In this document: positions 37,064 through 46,674 of the stretch, piece by piece
Position numbering within the stretch: the stretch's first letter is position 1
How the letters are laid out: every line of letters starts with the position of its first letter
Source of the DNA: Butyrivibrio sp. X503
GTDB taxonomy: Bacteria > Bacillota > Clostridia > Lachnospirales > Lachnospiraceae
Direction of reading: 5' to 3'
Length of the DNA stretch: 64,000 bases
Assembly (NCBI RefSeq): GCF_003625475.1
Contig: NZ_RAIQ01000005.1
Coordinates: 62,001 to 126,000 of the forward strand
The notes under the pieces: generated by a model
What the model saw: the letters and a program-made list of their open reading frames with translations, nothing else
Told to the model about the DNA's origin: nothing
Databases searched by the model: none
Program-made: the position numbers and the translations under genes

Positions 37064-38776
37064 ATGAAAAAAACGACCAGAGCAATTCTTTCGGTAGGAA
37101 TACTGCCCGTAATGGCGGCATCCCTATTTTTTACGCCCGTTGCAAGCGTAGGTGCTAAAGCGGCAGGCGCAGAAGTTGCCACAGGTATCGATGTATCCAA
37201 GTATCAGGGTGGCATCAACTGGCAGCAGGTTAAGGCAGCCGGTGTAAGGTTTGCTATGATCAGGGTAGGATCTACCAAAAAGGGATTAGACGAGCAATTT
37301 GTAAATAACATCAACGGGGCAAACGCGGCAGGTATCAGAACCGGTATTTATATCTATTCTTATGCAACAACACCTGAGCAGGCTGCAGCAGAGGCTAATC
37401 AGGTTCTTCAGTGGGTTGCGCCTTATTCGGTAACTTTCCCCATTGCTATAGATATAGAAGATTCATGTCAGAAGGGACTTAACCCTCAGCAGCTTCAGGC
37501 TATCGCAGATACATTCTGCGGAATAATCAACGGTGCAGGCTATGAGTCAATGGTTTACGCCAGCAGAAACTGGTACAGAGACAGAATGCCCGTGGTAGCC
37601 GGCGCAAAGTGGATCGCACAGTACAGTGATAAGCTTGAGTATGCGGGTGACTACGTAATGTGGCAGTCATCAAGCAGTGGATCATATCCCGGAATTGCTG
37701 GAAGAGTAGACGTTGACCATCTTTATTCAGATTATTTCTCACGTATCATTCCTGAGGGATTCAATAACGTAGGCGGACAGACATTCTACTACAGCAATTA
37801 TCGTAAACAGTTCGGATGGCTCAATCTTGCAGGTCAGAAGTATCATACAGATCCGACCGGAGTTGTTCAGACAGGATGGTTCCAGGATGAGAATGGTATT
37901 TTCTTCCTTAATCCCGGAGCAGGCGGACTTGCACAGACAGGTTTTGCCGATATCGAGGGCGGTCACTACTATTTTGATGAGAACGGTGTTAAGCGCACAG
38001 GTCTTCTTAACCTTGGCGGTACAGTATATTATACAGATCCCAACGGCGTTTGCCAGAGAGGTTTCGTTGATCTCGAGGACGGCAAGCATTACTTTGATGA
38101 GCAGTATGTAATGCGCACAGGCCTTACTCAGATAGGTGACAAGCTTTATTTCTTTGCTCCCAACGGCGCAATGCAGACAGGTATGCAAGCACTTGAGACA
38201 GGTAAGTATATGTTCGGTGCAGACGGAGTGGCTGTTGCAGGATGGTTCTCCAACGAGCAGGGACAGCGTTTCTACTTCGCACCTGACACACATACCGCAG
38301 TTGTAGGTCTTCAGACTATTGAGAAAGCTAACTATCTCTTCGGAGAGGACGGCGTTATGCAGGTAGGATGGAGTGGAGATCTTGCAAACAGATTCTACTT
38401 CGGACCTGACGGAAAGATGGTAACAGGCTGGAATGCGATCGAGGGACGTAACTTCTACTTCGGCGCAGACGGCAAGATGGTTGTTGGTCTTGCAGGACTT
38501 CAGGATGGTGTATATTATCTTGATCCTACAGACGGACATCAGGTTGTAGGTTGGGTAGAGCTTCCCGACGGATGGCATTACTTTGATGCCAACAACGGAA
38601 AGATGCTTGCCAATGTGAGCGCACCTCTTGATAACGTGCCTTGCACATTTGATAAGAACGGTGTCCTTGTAGATCCCGCTGGTTGGGTTCCCGGAACACC
38701 CGCTCCCGTAGCAGAGCCTGCACCCGATGCAGCCGCAGAGGCATCTTCAGCACCCGCAGCACCTGCACAGGGCTGA
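37064..38776 (+). CDS. Secreted GH25 lysozyme with wall-binding repeats
   Basis: Predicted muramidase. The 570 residues start after AGGAGAGGAG. Signal peptide (1 to about 34) precedes a GH25 domain (about 38-220): GIDVSKYQGG with D43, and FPIAIDIED with D130 and E132 as the acidic active-site pair, then VMWQSSSSG and DVDHLY. From about 225 to 545 there are some fifteen repeats of about 20 residues of the YYFDENG / TGW type, as in choline- or glucan-binding wall anchors. A Pro/Ala-rich tail ends the protein. Probably involved in wall turnover or lysis of competitors. A terminator follows. Confidence 0.93.
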   Translation: MKKTTRAILSVGILPVMAASLFFTPVASVGAKAAGAEVATGIDVSKYQGGINWQQVKAAGVRFAMIRVGSTKKGLDEQFVNNINGANAAGIRTGIYIYSYATTPEQAAAEANQVLQWVAPYSVTFPIAIDIEDSCQKGLNPQQLQAIADTFCGIINGAGYESMVYASRNWYRDRMPVVAGAKWIAQYSDKLEYAGDYVMWQSSSSGSYPGIAGRVDVDHLYSDYFSRIIPEGFNNVGGQTFYYSNYRKQFGWLNLAGQKYHTDPTGVVQTGWFQDENGIFFLNPGAGGLAQTGFADIEGGHYYFDENGVKRTGLLNLGGTVYYTDPNGVCQRGFVDLEDGKHYFDEQYVMRTGLTQIGDKLYFFAPNGAMQTGMQALETGKYMFGADGVAVAGWFSNEQGQRFYFAPDTHTAVVGLQTIEKANYLFGEDGVMQVGWSGDLANRFYFGPDGKMVTGWNAIEGRNFYFGADGKMVVGLAGLQDGVYYLDPTDGHQVVGWVELPDGWHYFDANNGKMLANVSAPLDNVPCTFDKNGVLVDPAGWVPGTPAPVAEPAPDAAAEASSAPAAPAQG

Positions 38777-38809
38777 TAGAACGGCTTCTACAATACAGTG
38801 AATTTTCAG

Positions 38810-38839
38810 CGCCCTTCGCTTTAGCGAGGGGCGTTTTTT
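38810..38839 (+). terminator. Terminator of the GH25 gene
   Basis: CGCCC-CGCT (38810-38820) / AGCG-GGGCG (38823-38833) then TTTTTT. Confidence 0.88.
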
Positions 38840-38841
38840 GT

Positions 38842-38865
38842 GTGCGGAAGCGAGAGCAGAACTTC
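38842..38865 (+). repeat. Second copy of a dispersed element found in the atpG-atpD spacer
   Basis: GTGC, a short purine segment and CGAGAGCAGAACTTC match 24610-24634 in order. Located directly after the GH25 terminator. Two copies in 64 kb at intergenic places could be a small dispersed repeat. Confidence 0.45.
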
Positions 38866-38938
38866 ATTATTTTTTTGCCAAAAATGTAGTATAATATAGT
38901 CTACGGCTGAAAAAACTATATGGCCATTGGAGGGTAAC

Positions 38939-40168
38939 ATGAATTTTGAAGAAGCAAAAAAGAAACTGGAACAGTACGGCCAGACACATGTACTGAAATA
39001 TTACGACGAGCTTTCGGAGAGTGAGAAGGCGGAACTCTTACAGCAGATAGAAGATACTGATTTTGCGGTACTTGAGAATTGTAAGAATTTGGGACACAGC
39101 GCAGGAAGAGGAAAATTTGAACCTCTCGCCGCAATGCAGGTTTCAGAGATAGAGAAAAGAAAAGACGAATTTAAAAAGATTGGTGTTGAGACGATCAAGG
39201 CAGGCAAGGTTGCTGCAGTTCTTTTGGCAGGAGGAATGGGAACAAGACTTGGTTCCGACAACCCCAAGGGAATGTATGACATCGGACTTACAAAGCCCGT
39301 TTATATTTTCCAGAGAATTATCGAGAACCTTCTCGATACAGTTAAACAGGCTGACGGAAGCTACATCCATCTCTTTATCATGACAAGTGAAAAGAACAAC
39401 GATGCTACTGTTAATTTCTTAAAAGAGCACAAGTTCTTCGGATATCCCGAGGATAAGGTTACATTCTTTAAGCAGGATATGGCACCCGCTTCCGATTACG
39501 ACGGAAAAGTTTATATGGAGGGCAAGAACAGGATCTCTACTTCTCCCAACGGTAACGCAGGCTGGTATTCATCAATGCTTAAGGCAGGTCTTCGCGACGT
39601 GATCCTTAAAGAGGGCATCGAGTGGATCGATATTTTTGCGGTTGATAACGTACTTCAGAGAATCGCAGATCCTTGCTTTGTGGGCGCGACAGTTAATGCA
39701 GGTGTTGCTTGCGGAGCCAAGGTTGTAAGAAAGAATGCTCCCGATGAGAAGGTCGGAGTTATGTGTCTTGAGGACGGCATGCCTTCAATCGTAGAGTATT
39801 ACGAGCTTTCACAGGAGATGATGGACGCCAAGGACGAGAACGGTGATCCCGCATATAACTACGGCGTTATTCTCAACTACCTCTTTAATGAGAAGGCTCT
39901 TTTTGACATTGCTCAGAAGACTCTTCCTCTTCACGTTGTTGAGAAGAAGATTCCTTATATAGATGAAAACGCCAATCTTATTAAGCCCGAGAAGCCCAAC
40001 GGATGCAAGTTTGAGCAGCTCGTACTTGATATGATCCATATGCTCGACAGCTGCCTTCCTTATGAGGTTGTAAGAGAGCATGAGTTTGCACCGATCAAAA
40101 ATAAAGAGGGTATTGATTCCGTAGAGTCTGCAAGAGAGCTCTGCAAGAAGAACGGAATTGAATTATAA
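38939..40168 (+). CDS. UDPGP-family nucleotidyltransferase, UAP1-like
   Basis: Makes a UDP-sugar from UTP and a hexose(amine) 1-phosphate. The 409 residues show LLAGGMGTRLGSDNPKGMYD near residue 95, the nucleotide-binding signature of the eukaryote-like UDPGP family, and sequence that by eye follows animal UDP-N-acetylhexosamine pyrophosphorylase closely: FFKQDMAPASDYDGK, STSPNGNAGWYSSM, VDNVLQRIADP and CGAKVV. This is not the GalU or GlmU fold. Start after GGAGGG. GalE follows after 42 bases; together they could make UDP-GalNAc or UDP-galactose. Substrate (GlcNAc-1-P, Glc-1-P or Gal-1-P) is open. Confidence 0.85.
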   Translation: MNFEEAKKKLEQYGQTHVLKYYDELSESEKAELLQQIEDTDFAVLENCKNLGHSAGRGKFEPLAAMQVSEIEKRKDEFKKIGVETIKAGKVAAVLLAGGMGTRLGSDNPKGMYDIGLTKPVYIFQRIIENLLDTVKQADGSYIHLFIMTSEKNNDATVNFLKEHKFFGYPEDKVTFFKQDMAPASDYDGKVYMEGKNRISTSPNGNAGWYSSMLKAGLRDVILKEGIEWIDIFAVDNVLQRIADPCFVGATVNAGVACGAKVVRKNAPDEKVGVMCLEDGMPSIVEYYELSQEMMDAKDENGDPAYNYGVILNYLFNEKALFDIAQKTLPLHVVEKKIPYIDENANLIKPEKPNGCKFEQLVLDMIHMLDSCLPYEVVREHEFAPIKNKEGIDSVESARELCKKNGIEL

Positions 40169-40210
40169 GAAATATTTTGCGACAAGCAAAGCGATCAAGG
40201 AGATAATACA

Positions 40211-41227
40211 ATGGCAATACTAGTTACAGGCGGAGCAGGATTTATCGGTTCACACACAGTTGTTGAACTTCAGAATGCAGGATATGACGTGGTTGTTATG
40301 GACAATCTTGTCAATGCCAATTCCAAGTGTCTTAAGAGAGTAGAGGCGATCACAGGTAAAAAAGTTCCTTTTTATGAGACTGACATCAGGGACAGGGAGG
40401 GGCTTGAGGAGATCTTTACAAAAGAAAAGATCGACGGAGTTATCCATTTTGCGGGACTTAAGGCTGTAGGCGAATCCGTTGAGAAGCCTTGGGAATACTA
40501 TGACAACAACATCACGGGAACACTTACACTTGTGGATGTTATGAGAAAGCACGGATGCAAGAACATTATCTTTTCATCATCCGCTACTGTATACGGAGAT
40601 CCCGCATTTGTTCCTATTACAGAGGAATGCCCCAAGGGAACATGTACAAACCCTTACGGCTGGACCAAGTCAATGCTTGAGCAGGTTCTTTCGGATATCC
40701 AGAAGGCAGATCCCGAGTGGAACGTAGTGCTTCTTCGTTATTTCAATCCCATCGGAGCACACAAGAGCGGAACGATCGGTGAGAATCCCAACGGAATCCC
40801 CAACAACCTTATGCCTTACATCACACAAGTTGCAGTTGGTAAGCTTCAGCAGCTCAGCGTTTTCGGTGATGATTATGACACACCTGACGGAACGGGCGTC
40901 AGAGATTATATCCATGTTGTGGATCTTGCGCTCGGACATGTTAAGGCTCTTAAGAAGCTCGAAAAGGGAAGCGGTCTTAATATCTACAATCTCGGAACAG
41001 GTAACGGATACAGCGTTCTTGATATCGTTAAGAACTTCGAGGCTGCTACAGGCAAGAAGATTCCTTATGTTATAAAGGGAAGAAGAGCCGGAGATATCGC
41101 TACTTGCTATGCTAGCGCAGCTAAGGCTGAAAAAGAGCTTGGATGGAAGGCTCAGTACGGCATCAAAGAGATGTGCGAAGATTCATGGAGATGGCAGAGT
41201 CAGAACCCCAACGGATATGACGACTGA
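40211..41227 (+). CDS. galE: UDP-glucose 4-epimerase
   Basis: Interconverts UDP-glucose and UDP-galactose (possibly also the N-acetyl forms) with bound NAD. The 338 residues carry GGAGFIGSH at 7-15, the SSSATVYGD serine and the YGWTK pair Y149/K153. Full length and normal GalE sequence ([24 protein letters not shown]). It follows the UAP1-like gene, so it probably works on its product. Confidence 0.96.
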   Translation: MAILVTGGAGFIGSHTVVELQNAGYDVVVMDNLVNANSKCLKRVEAITGKKVPFYETDIRDREGLEEIFTKEKIDGVIHFAGLKAVGESVEKPWEYYDNNITGTLTLVDVMRKHGCKNIIFSSSATVYGDPAFVPITEECPKGTCTNPYGWTKSMLEQVLSDIQKADPEWNVVLLRYFNPIGAHKSGTIGENPNGIPNNLMPYITQVAVGKLQQLSVFGDDYDTPDGTGVRDYIHVVDLALGHVKALKKLEKGSGLNIYNLGTGNGYSVLDIVKNFEAATGKKIPYVIKGRRAGDIATCYASAAKAEKELGWKAQYGIKEMCEDSWRWQSQNPNGYDD

Positions 41228-41262
41228 TACAGAGACTAAAATAAATCCGCACGGAGAGTAAT

Positions 41263-41532
41263 ATGTTTAGATTATGGGTTCGACTTATCGATGACAATCA
41301 TTTGATAAAAGATATGGTTGTTTGCGATGACAGCGCTGATACGCGCACTCACAAGGTGATGAATGCCATTGAGAAGGCCTGCTATGAGATGGATCTGTCC
41401 AAGCCAATCTGGCTTGATAACACAGTGAGGGATTTTCAACTTCACAACAAGTGCAGGTTTACGAAGGATGCGTTTATAGAAGAAGTGTCTTTTGACTACA
41501 TGGAGATTCAGGTTTTAGAAGAGGATTTTTAA
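41263..41532 (+). CDS. Small conserved-looking protein of unknown function
   Basis: Eighty-nine residues after GGAGAG, 35 bases behind galE and probably in its transcript. No signal peptide, membrane helix or cysteine motif; acidic, with beta-rich ends (MFRLWVRLIDDNH and FIEEVSFDYMEIQVLEEDF) around a helical middle. Regular codon use and a good ribosome binding site support a real gene. I do not recognise the family. Confidence 0.75.
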   Translation: MFRLWVRLIDDNHLIKDMVVCDDSADTRTHKVMNAIEKACYEMDLSKPIWLDNTVRDFQLHNKCRFTKDAFIEEVSFDYMEIQVLEEDF

Positions 41533-41639
41533 TTTATTGATTATTGTTTTATTATAATTAAAACACAATTGCGTCACACAATGAAACTATACTAAAGCCA
41601 TAAATTCAAAGGTATGCAGAAGAAAGAAGGTATCTAACT

Positions 41640-43166
41640 ATGTACGAGGATGAGAATAAATCTAACAGTAATAGCTACGGACAGAACAATAATAGCTATA
41701 GCGGATACTCTTATGAGAACAATAATTCAAGTTCTTACAACAACAATCCTTACAGTAACGGACAGAGTCCATATGGCTATGGTTCTAACAGCCAGGGCTA
41801 TGGTACATATCAGTACAGTACCAATCAGAATAAAGAAGAACAGGCTCCCAAGCCTCCTAAGAAGAAAAAGAAAGTCGGAGCTGTTATTGCAGTTTTACTG
41901 GTTCTGCTTCTTTTAGGCGGCGGTGCGTTTGCAGGTATTTATTATCTCAGAGGCGGTTTTGGCCCGAAGAATACAGTTGCTCAGGTGGAAGAAAAAGACG
42001 ATCAGTCAGCGGCACAGGAAAACAGTGCGGCAGCTACGGAAGAAGATAAAACAAAAGAGGAAGACGATCAGATCAAGACAACGACAACTACGTCAGGTGA
42101 GACACGAGCAGTCGTAACCGATGTGACGGGCGTTGTTGAGGAAGTTATGCCGGCAATGGTTATCATTCACAATAACTTTACTCAGTCAGCCAATTTCTTT
42201 GGATATGTTCAGGAGGAAGAGGCACAGGCTTCAGGAAGCGGAATTATTGTCGGACACAATGATACAGAGCTTTTGATCGCAACCAACTATCACGTTATAG
42301 ATGGGGCAGATTCACTTGAAGTAATCTTTAATGACGAGACATCTGTGAATGCAGCGGTTAAGGGAACCAATTCAGACATGGACCTTGCTGTTATCGCAGT
42401 TATGCGTGAAGATATTCCGGATGAGACCTATGATTCCATCAAGGAAGCAACACTTGGCGACAGCAATTCACTTAAGCTCGGTGAGCCTGCTATAGCAATA
42501 GGTAATGCTCTTGGATACGGCCAGTCCGTTACAACAGGCGTTATCTCAGCGCTTAATCGTGAAGTTTCAACAGGTCAGAACGGAGAGAAGCATACATTTA
42601 TTCAGACTGATGCAGCTATCAATCCCGGTAACTCAGGTGGTGCGCTTCTTAATCTTACCGGAGAGGTTATCGGAATCAATTCAAATAAGCTCGGTGGTAA
42701 TGCCGTAGAAGGTATGGGCTATGCAATCCCTATCTCAGATGCTAAGCCTATTATCGATCAGCTTATGAATGAAAAGACAATGATCAAGGTTGCGGACGAA
42801 GAGCGCGGATTTGTCGGAATTCAGGGTGACAGCGTTCCTTCAGATGTAACTGACGCTTACGGAATTCCTCAGGGCGTATACGTTCGTAAGGTAACTCCAG
42901 GCGGCGGTGCTGAGGCAGCAGGTCTTATAAAGGGCGATGTAATAGTTAAATTTGACGGTCATGAGATCACATCTATGAATGATCTTCAGACAAGACTTCA
43001 GTATTATAAAGTCGGAACACCGGTTAAGGTTAGTATCATGAGAGCTGACGGTTCCGAGTATAAAGAGATGGAAGTGGAGATCACTCTCGGAGAGGCACCC
43101 AAGGATGATGCCGATGCGGAGACAAATGAAGCGGATGAGGCTTCAAGTGAGTCTTCAGATGATTAA
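41640..43166 (+). CDS. htrA: HtrA/DegP-type serine protease with PDZ domain
   Basis: Membrane-anchored protease for misfolded exported proteins. The 508 residues begin with a cytoplasmic Asn/Ser/Tyr/Gln-rich tail (1-67), a KKKKKVG stop and one membrane helix (about 79-102), an acidic linker, then a trypsin-like domain with catalytic H218 (TNYHVIDG), D248 (SDMDLAV) and S332 (NPGNSGGALL), one PDZ domain (about 390-480) and an acidic tail. Layout matches HtrA/YkdA/YvtA proteins of Firmicutes. clpX follows after 29 bases, an arrangement that groups extracytoplasmic and cytoplasmic quality control. Confidence 0.95.
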   Translation: MYEDENKSNSNSYGQNNNSYSGYSYENNNSSSYNNNPYSNGQSPYGYGSNSQGYGTYQYSTNQNKEEQAPKPPKKKKKVGAVIAVLLVLLLLGGGAFAGIYYLRGGFGPKNTVAQVEEKDDQSAAQENSAAATEEDKTKEEDDQIKTTTTTSGETRAVVTDVTGVVEEVMPAMVIIHNNFTQSANFFGYVQEEEAQASGSGIIVGHNDTELLIATNYHVIDGADSLEVIFNDETSVNAAVKGTNSDMDLAVIAVMREDIPDETYDSIKEATLGDSNSLKLGEPAIAIGNALGYGQSVTTGVISALNREVSTGQNGEKHTFIQTDAAINPGNSGGALLNLTGEVIGINSNKLGGNAVEGMGYAIPISDAKPIIDQLMNEKTMIKVADEERGFVGIQGDSVPSDVTDAYGIPQGVYVRKVTPGGGAEAAGLIKGDVIVKFDGHEITSMNDLQTRLQYYKVGTPVKVSIMRADGSEYKEMEVEITLGEAPKDDADAETNEADEASSESSDD

Positions 43167-43195
43167 AAAAGGAAAGATAAAGAGCGGGGTAATTA

Positions 43196-44821
43196 ATGCA
43201 GGATAACAGAGACGACATTCTTGATTTCAGAGAAGTAGACGAAGAAATCAATATTGAAAATAAAAGTGATGAGAAAGATGCTACAGACACTTCTGTAAAC
43301 AGCACCGGTGATGGAAATAACAGCGGAAGCGGAGACAATACTGTAGATAAAGGCAGTGCTTCCGGAAGTGAAGGCAATAACTCGAATTCGGAGAACGCAT
43401 TCGAGGACGTGTGCTTCGTGTGCAGAAGACCGGAGAGCAAAGCCGGCAAGATGTTCCATCTTCCCAATAACATCAGCGTTTGCCCTGACTGTATGCACAA
43501 GATGATGGATACGGTCAGCCAGTTTGATTATCAGAACATGCTGAACAATCCCAACCTTATGAACGAGCTCAATAAGAATATGGGCGGTTTCCCGGGTATG
43601 GGCATGTTTGATATGGGTAATATCCCCGGCGGTAACAACTTCAATATGAACGGCGGAATTCCCAACTCTCAGAAGATCAAAAAGAAGAGTGAGTCAACGA
43701 TAAAGCCTGCATTTGATATCAAGAATATCCCTGCACCTCACAAGATAAAAGCTAAGCTTGACGAGTATGTTATAGGTCAGGATCAGGCCAAAAAGGTTAT
43801 GTCCGTTGCCGTGTACAACCACTACAAGAGAGTTGCTACAGGCACTATGGATGACATAGAGATTGAGAAGTCCAACATTTTGCTACTTGGACCTACAGGT
43901 TGCGGTAAGACATATCTTGTAAAGACGCTTGCCAAGCTCCTTGATGTGCCGCTTGCTATCGCTGATGCAACATCACTTACAGAGGCCGGATATATCGGCG
44001 ATGATATTGAGAGCGTTGTAAGTAAGCTACTTGCGGCAGCAGGCAATGACGTAGAGAAGACAGAACACGGCATCATCTTTATCGATGAGATCGATAAGAT
44101 TGCCAAGAAGAAAAATACAACATCAAGAGATGTAAGCGGTGAATCCGTTCAGCAGGGAATGCTTAAGCTCCTTGAGGGCTCCGAAGTTGAAGTTCCCGTA
44201 GGAGCAGGCAGCAAGAACGCTATGGTTCCTCTTGCTACGGTCAACACAAGAAACATCTTATTTATCTGCGGCGGTGCTTTCCCCGATATCGAGGAGATTA
44301 TCACACAGAGACTTAATAAGAAAACTTCGATCGGATTTGACGCAGACCTTAAAGATAAATATGAAGACGATCCCAACATCTTATCCAATGTAGTTGTTGA
44401 GGACCTTAAGAAATTCGGAATGATTCCCGAGTTCCTCGGTCGTCTTCCCATTATATGTACACTTCAGGCTCTAACCAAAGAGATGTATGTTAAGATCCTA
44501 AAGGAGCCCAAGAATGCTATACTTAAGCAGTATCAAAAGCTTCTTGCACTCGACGAAGTGGATCTTAGATTTGATGACAGCGCACTTGAAGCCATTGCCG
44601 AAAAGGCAATGGAGAAAGAGACCGGAGCCAGAGCACTCCGTGCCATCATCGAAGATTTCATGCTGGATATAATGTATGAGATTCCCAAGGATGAGAATAT
44701 CGGACGTGTAACAATTACAAGAGACTATATCGAAGGCAAGGCTTCTCCAATGATAGAGATAAGAGGAGAAGAAGTGCATAAGAGAATTCCTCAGTTAAAC
44801 ACAGAACAGGCTAAGAATTAA
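43196..44821 (+). CDS. clpX: ClpX ATPase with extended N-terminus
   Basis: AAA+ unfoldase that feeds ClpP. The 541 residues are about 110-120 more than usual. A Ser/Asn/Gly/Glu-rich segment (1-70) precedes the zinc finger (C73, C76, C96, C99), and a Met/Asn/Gly-rich linker (about 105-160, GGFPGMGMFDMGNIPGG) separates it from the AAA+ core. Walker A GPTGCGKT is at 232-239; pore loop AGYIGDD, Walker B IIFIDEIDK and sensor-2 GARALR are present, and the ClpP-binding IGF loop is at 379-381. No clpP or tig gene is adjacent. Function is secure; the two low-complexity inserts are unusual. Confidence 0.95.
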   Translation: MQDNRDDILDFREVDEEINIENKSDEKDATDTSVNSTGDGNNSGSGDNTVDKGSASGSEGNNSNSENAFEDVCFVCRRPESKAGKMFHLPNNISVCPDCMHKMMDTVSQFDYQNMLNNPNLMNELNKNMGGFPGMGMFDMGNIPGGNNFNMNGGIPNSQKIKKKSESTIKPAFDIKNIPAPHKIKAKLDEYVIGQDQAKKVMSVAVYNHYKRVATGTMDDIEIEKSNILLLGPTGCGKTYLVKTLAKLLDVPLAIADATSLTEAGYIGDDIESVVSKLLAAAGNDVEKTEHGIIFIDEIDKIAKKKNTTSRDVSGESVQQGMLKLLEGSEVEVPVGAGSKNAMVPLATVNTRNILFICGGAFPDIEEIITQRLNKKTSIGFDADLKDKYEDDPNILSNVVVEDLKKFGMIPEFLGRLPIICTLQALTKEMYVKILKEPKNAILKQYQKLLALDEVDLRFDDSALEAIAEKAMEKETGARALRAIIEDFMLDIMYEIPKDENIGRVTITRDYIEGKASPMIEIRGEEVHKRIPQLNTEQAKN

Positions 44822-44839
44822 TAGCCTGTTCTTTTTTTG
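44804..44839 (+). terminator. Terminator overlapping the clpX stop codon
   Basis: GAACAGGCT / AGCCTGTTC with a loop that includes the TAA stop, followed by TTTTTTT. Confidence 0.9.
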
Positions 44840-44848
44840 TCTTTTCTA

Positions 44849-44877
44849 TTGCTAGTAGGGGACGTGTATCGTATAAT
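44849..44877 (+). promoter_or_regulatory. Promoter of the tandem paralogue operon
   Basis: TTGCTA and a perfect TATAAT with a 17-bp spacer, 43 bp before the first paralogue's ATG. The region directly follows the clpX terminator, so the three genes form their own unit. Confidence 0.75.
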
Positions 44878-44919
44878 CAAATTGTTAATATAATCTTTAC
44901 AAAAAGGAAAAGAGTTAAA

Positions 44920-46674
44920 ATGAAAAGGGGACAAAATAAATCCGGGGCAATAAAGGGCGCTCTGTATGCAATCGCTATTTTTAATTTTTTGAATCTGTTT
45001 TTGCATGTCTTTAGTTTTTACAAACCAATTATTTTTTCAGAGATAGATTATGGTCTTTATGGAGTAAAGATACTTCTGTATTTTTTGGTGTATGGATTTC
45101 TTAAAAGAAATACCGGGGAAAGATTCAGAGGTTATTGCAATATGTTACTGGCAACAGCGGGGATTGATATCCTTGAGTTGTTGATCTCTGTAATAAACTG
45201 CAGCTTGAAGCTTGTTCCATTCGTGATCATGTTTTTCATAGGGACAAAATATATTCTGAATTTCTTGTCGTATAAATATCTCATCGGTGTAACAAAAGAA
45301 GATGCAGATCCTAATGATTCCGAATTGAAAAACAATAACAATGATTCAGATGTCGCCGGAGAATTATGGAATTACTCCAATTTCGTAATGCTTGTAGGCA
45401 TATTAACAGGTTCTGCCTTGAACTTTCTTCCTATAAGTTACCTTGTACTGATAGTTAAATTTATATATGAGTTAAAAATCATAAAAACCACAGCAGACAA
45501 GAAGGATGTTTTCGGTAAAGCAATTAAAGAGACAAGTGATGTAAATATGAATTCGATACATCGGTTTAATCCGAGTAAGATCGCAAAGATATCTTTGATT
45601 GTTAGCCTTTTTGCAGTATTGATTGCATTGATCGGTAGAGGAATATATCTGTATTTTTCATATGATAAAGAAGAATATGAAAAATACTTATCAAAAAAGC
45701 AATGGTATGAATCGGAACCCCAGGAATATGGTGAAGATAATGTGTATGTTTATGAAATTCACAATCAAATGCCTGAGTGGACAGGTCTAAGAAGAGAAAC
45801 AAGAGGATTTTTAAATACGATAACCGGAATGGATACCGGACCTCGATATAAGTACATGTTCTTTGGTGATTCTGATATTTCATGGGATGGAGATTCAAAT
45901 TTTATAAACAAAAAAGGTGAGATAGTTACTCATATTCCCTTTTTGGAAAGAGCTACGGTATCCGATAGACAGCATGTATTTAGGGCTATAGTGGAATATT
46001 GTTATAGAAATAAATATGATAGAGAGGATGTTTTTAATTATAGGGAGATTACAGCAGAGAGGAACGAAGAACAATTTGGCACTATACATATAAGACGAGG
46101 TCCGATTTTTGAAAACGGATACGTTGAATATTATAGTGATTTTTATGATGATTATGGCTTATTAAAAGAAGACGGAACCTGTTATTCGGCGAAATATTTT
46201 ATATGTGCTTGTGCGCATAACAACTTGATAAAGATATATATAAACGGAAATGATGAAATCTATAATTCGAACGGAAAGCTGCTTTACAAAGGCCCTTCTT
46301 ATATATGTAATGCGGGTATTATTTTATACGATGAAAAATATACCCCTGAAAATAAAAATTTTGATCATACCATGTACCATGTAATGGACTATGAAGGAAA
46401 CGTAATAGAGGGACTATACGGAGACTGGAACTATGAACGTGGTGGGAGTTTTGTAAGTCTTCATAAATACGAGGATGTTGATTCAATAGATTATAAAGCG
46501 GTAGCAATCTATAAGGGTAAGGTTTTGTTTGAGTCTGACCTATATGAAGACTATGATGTTAAAAAGATGGATCAGAACGGAAATATAACTAAGATCAGAG
46601 CGCGTTCCAAAAAGGGGAATGAGGATGTTTTTTTGGATGCGGAAGGAAATATTATTGAGGAAAGAGACGAATGA
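44920..46674 (+). CDS. Seven-helix membrane protein with exported MPEWTGL/WG-like domain, paralogue 1
   Basis: Function unknown. The 584 residues have a basic N-terminus (KRGQNKSGAIKGAL), about six membrane helices in the first 190 residues and a seventh at about 223-246, so the C-terminal 340 residues should lie outside if the N-terminus is inside. That part starts with NQMPEWTGLRRETRGFLN, has WDGDSNFINKKGEIV-type turns, and contains degenerate WG-like units (DYGLLKEDGTCYSAKYF, VMDYEGNVIEGLYGDW) ending in FLDAEGNIIEERDE. The 5' end shares a 67-base identical run with paralogue 2. The stop overlaps the next start (ATGA). AT-rich codons set it apart from the neighbouring housekeeping genes. 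Confidence 0.85.
   Translation: MKRGQNKSGAIKGALYAIAIFNFLNLFLHVFSFYKPIIFSEIDYGLYGVKILLYFLVYGFLKRNTGERFRGYCNMLLATAGIDILELLISVINCSLKLVPFVIMFFIGTKYILNFLSYKYLIGVTKEDADPNDSELKNNNNDSDVAGELWNYSNFVMLVGILTGSALNFLPISYLVLIVKFIYELKIIKTTADKKDVFGKAIKETSDVNMNSIHRFNPSKIAKISLIVSLFAVLIALIGRGIYLYFSYDKEEYEKYLSKKQWYESEPQEYGEDNVYVYEIHNQMPEWTGLRRETRGFLNTITGMDTGPRYKYMFFGDSDISWDGDSNFINKKGEIVTHIPFLERATVSDRQHVFRAIVEYCYRNKYDREDVFNYREITAERNEEQFGTIHIRRGPIFENGYVEYYSDFYDDYGLLKEDGTCYSAKYFICACAHNNLIKIYINGNDEIYNSNGKLLYKGPSYICNAGIILYDEKYTPENKNFDHTMYHVMDYEGNVIEGLYGDWNYERGGSFVSLHKYEDVDSIDYKAVAIYKGKVLFESDLYEDYDVKKMDQNGNITKIRARSKKGNEDVFLDAEGNIIEERDE

Noticed and set aside
37739-38578. 279-residue minus-strand reading frame
   Set aside because: Mirror of the GH25 wall-binding repeats; periodic composition reflects the repeats on the other strand.
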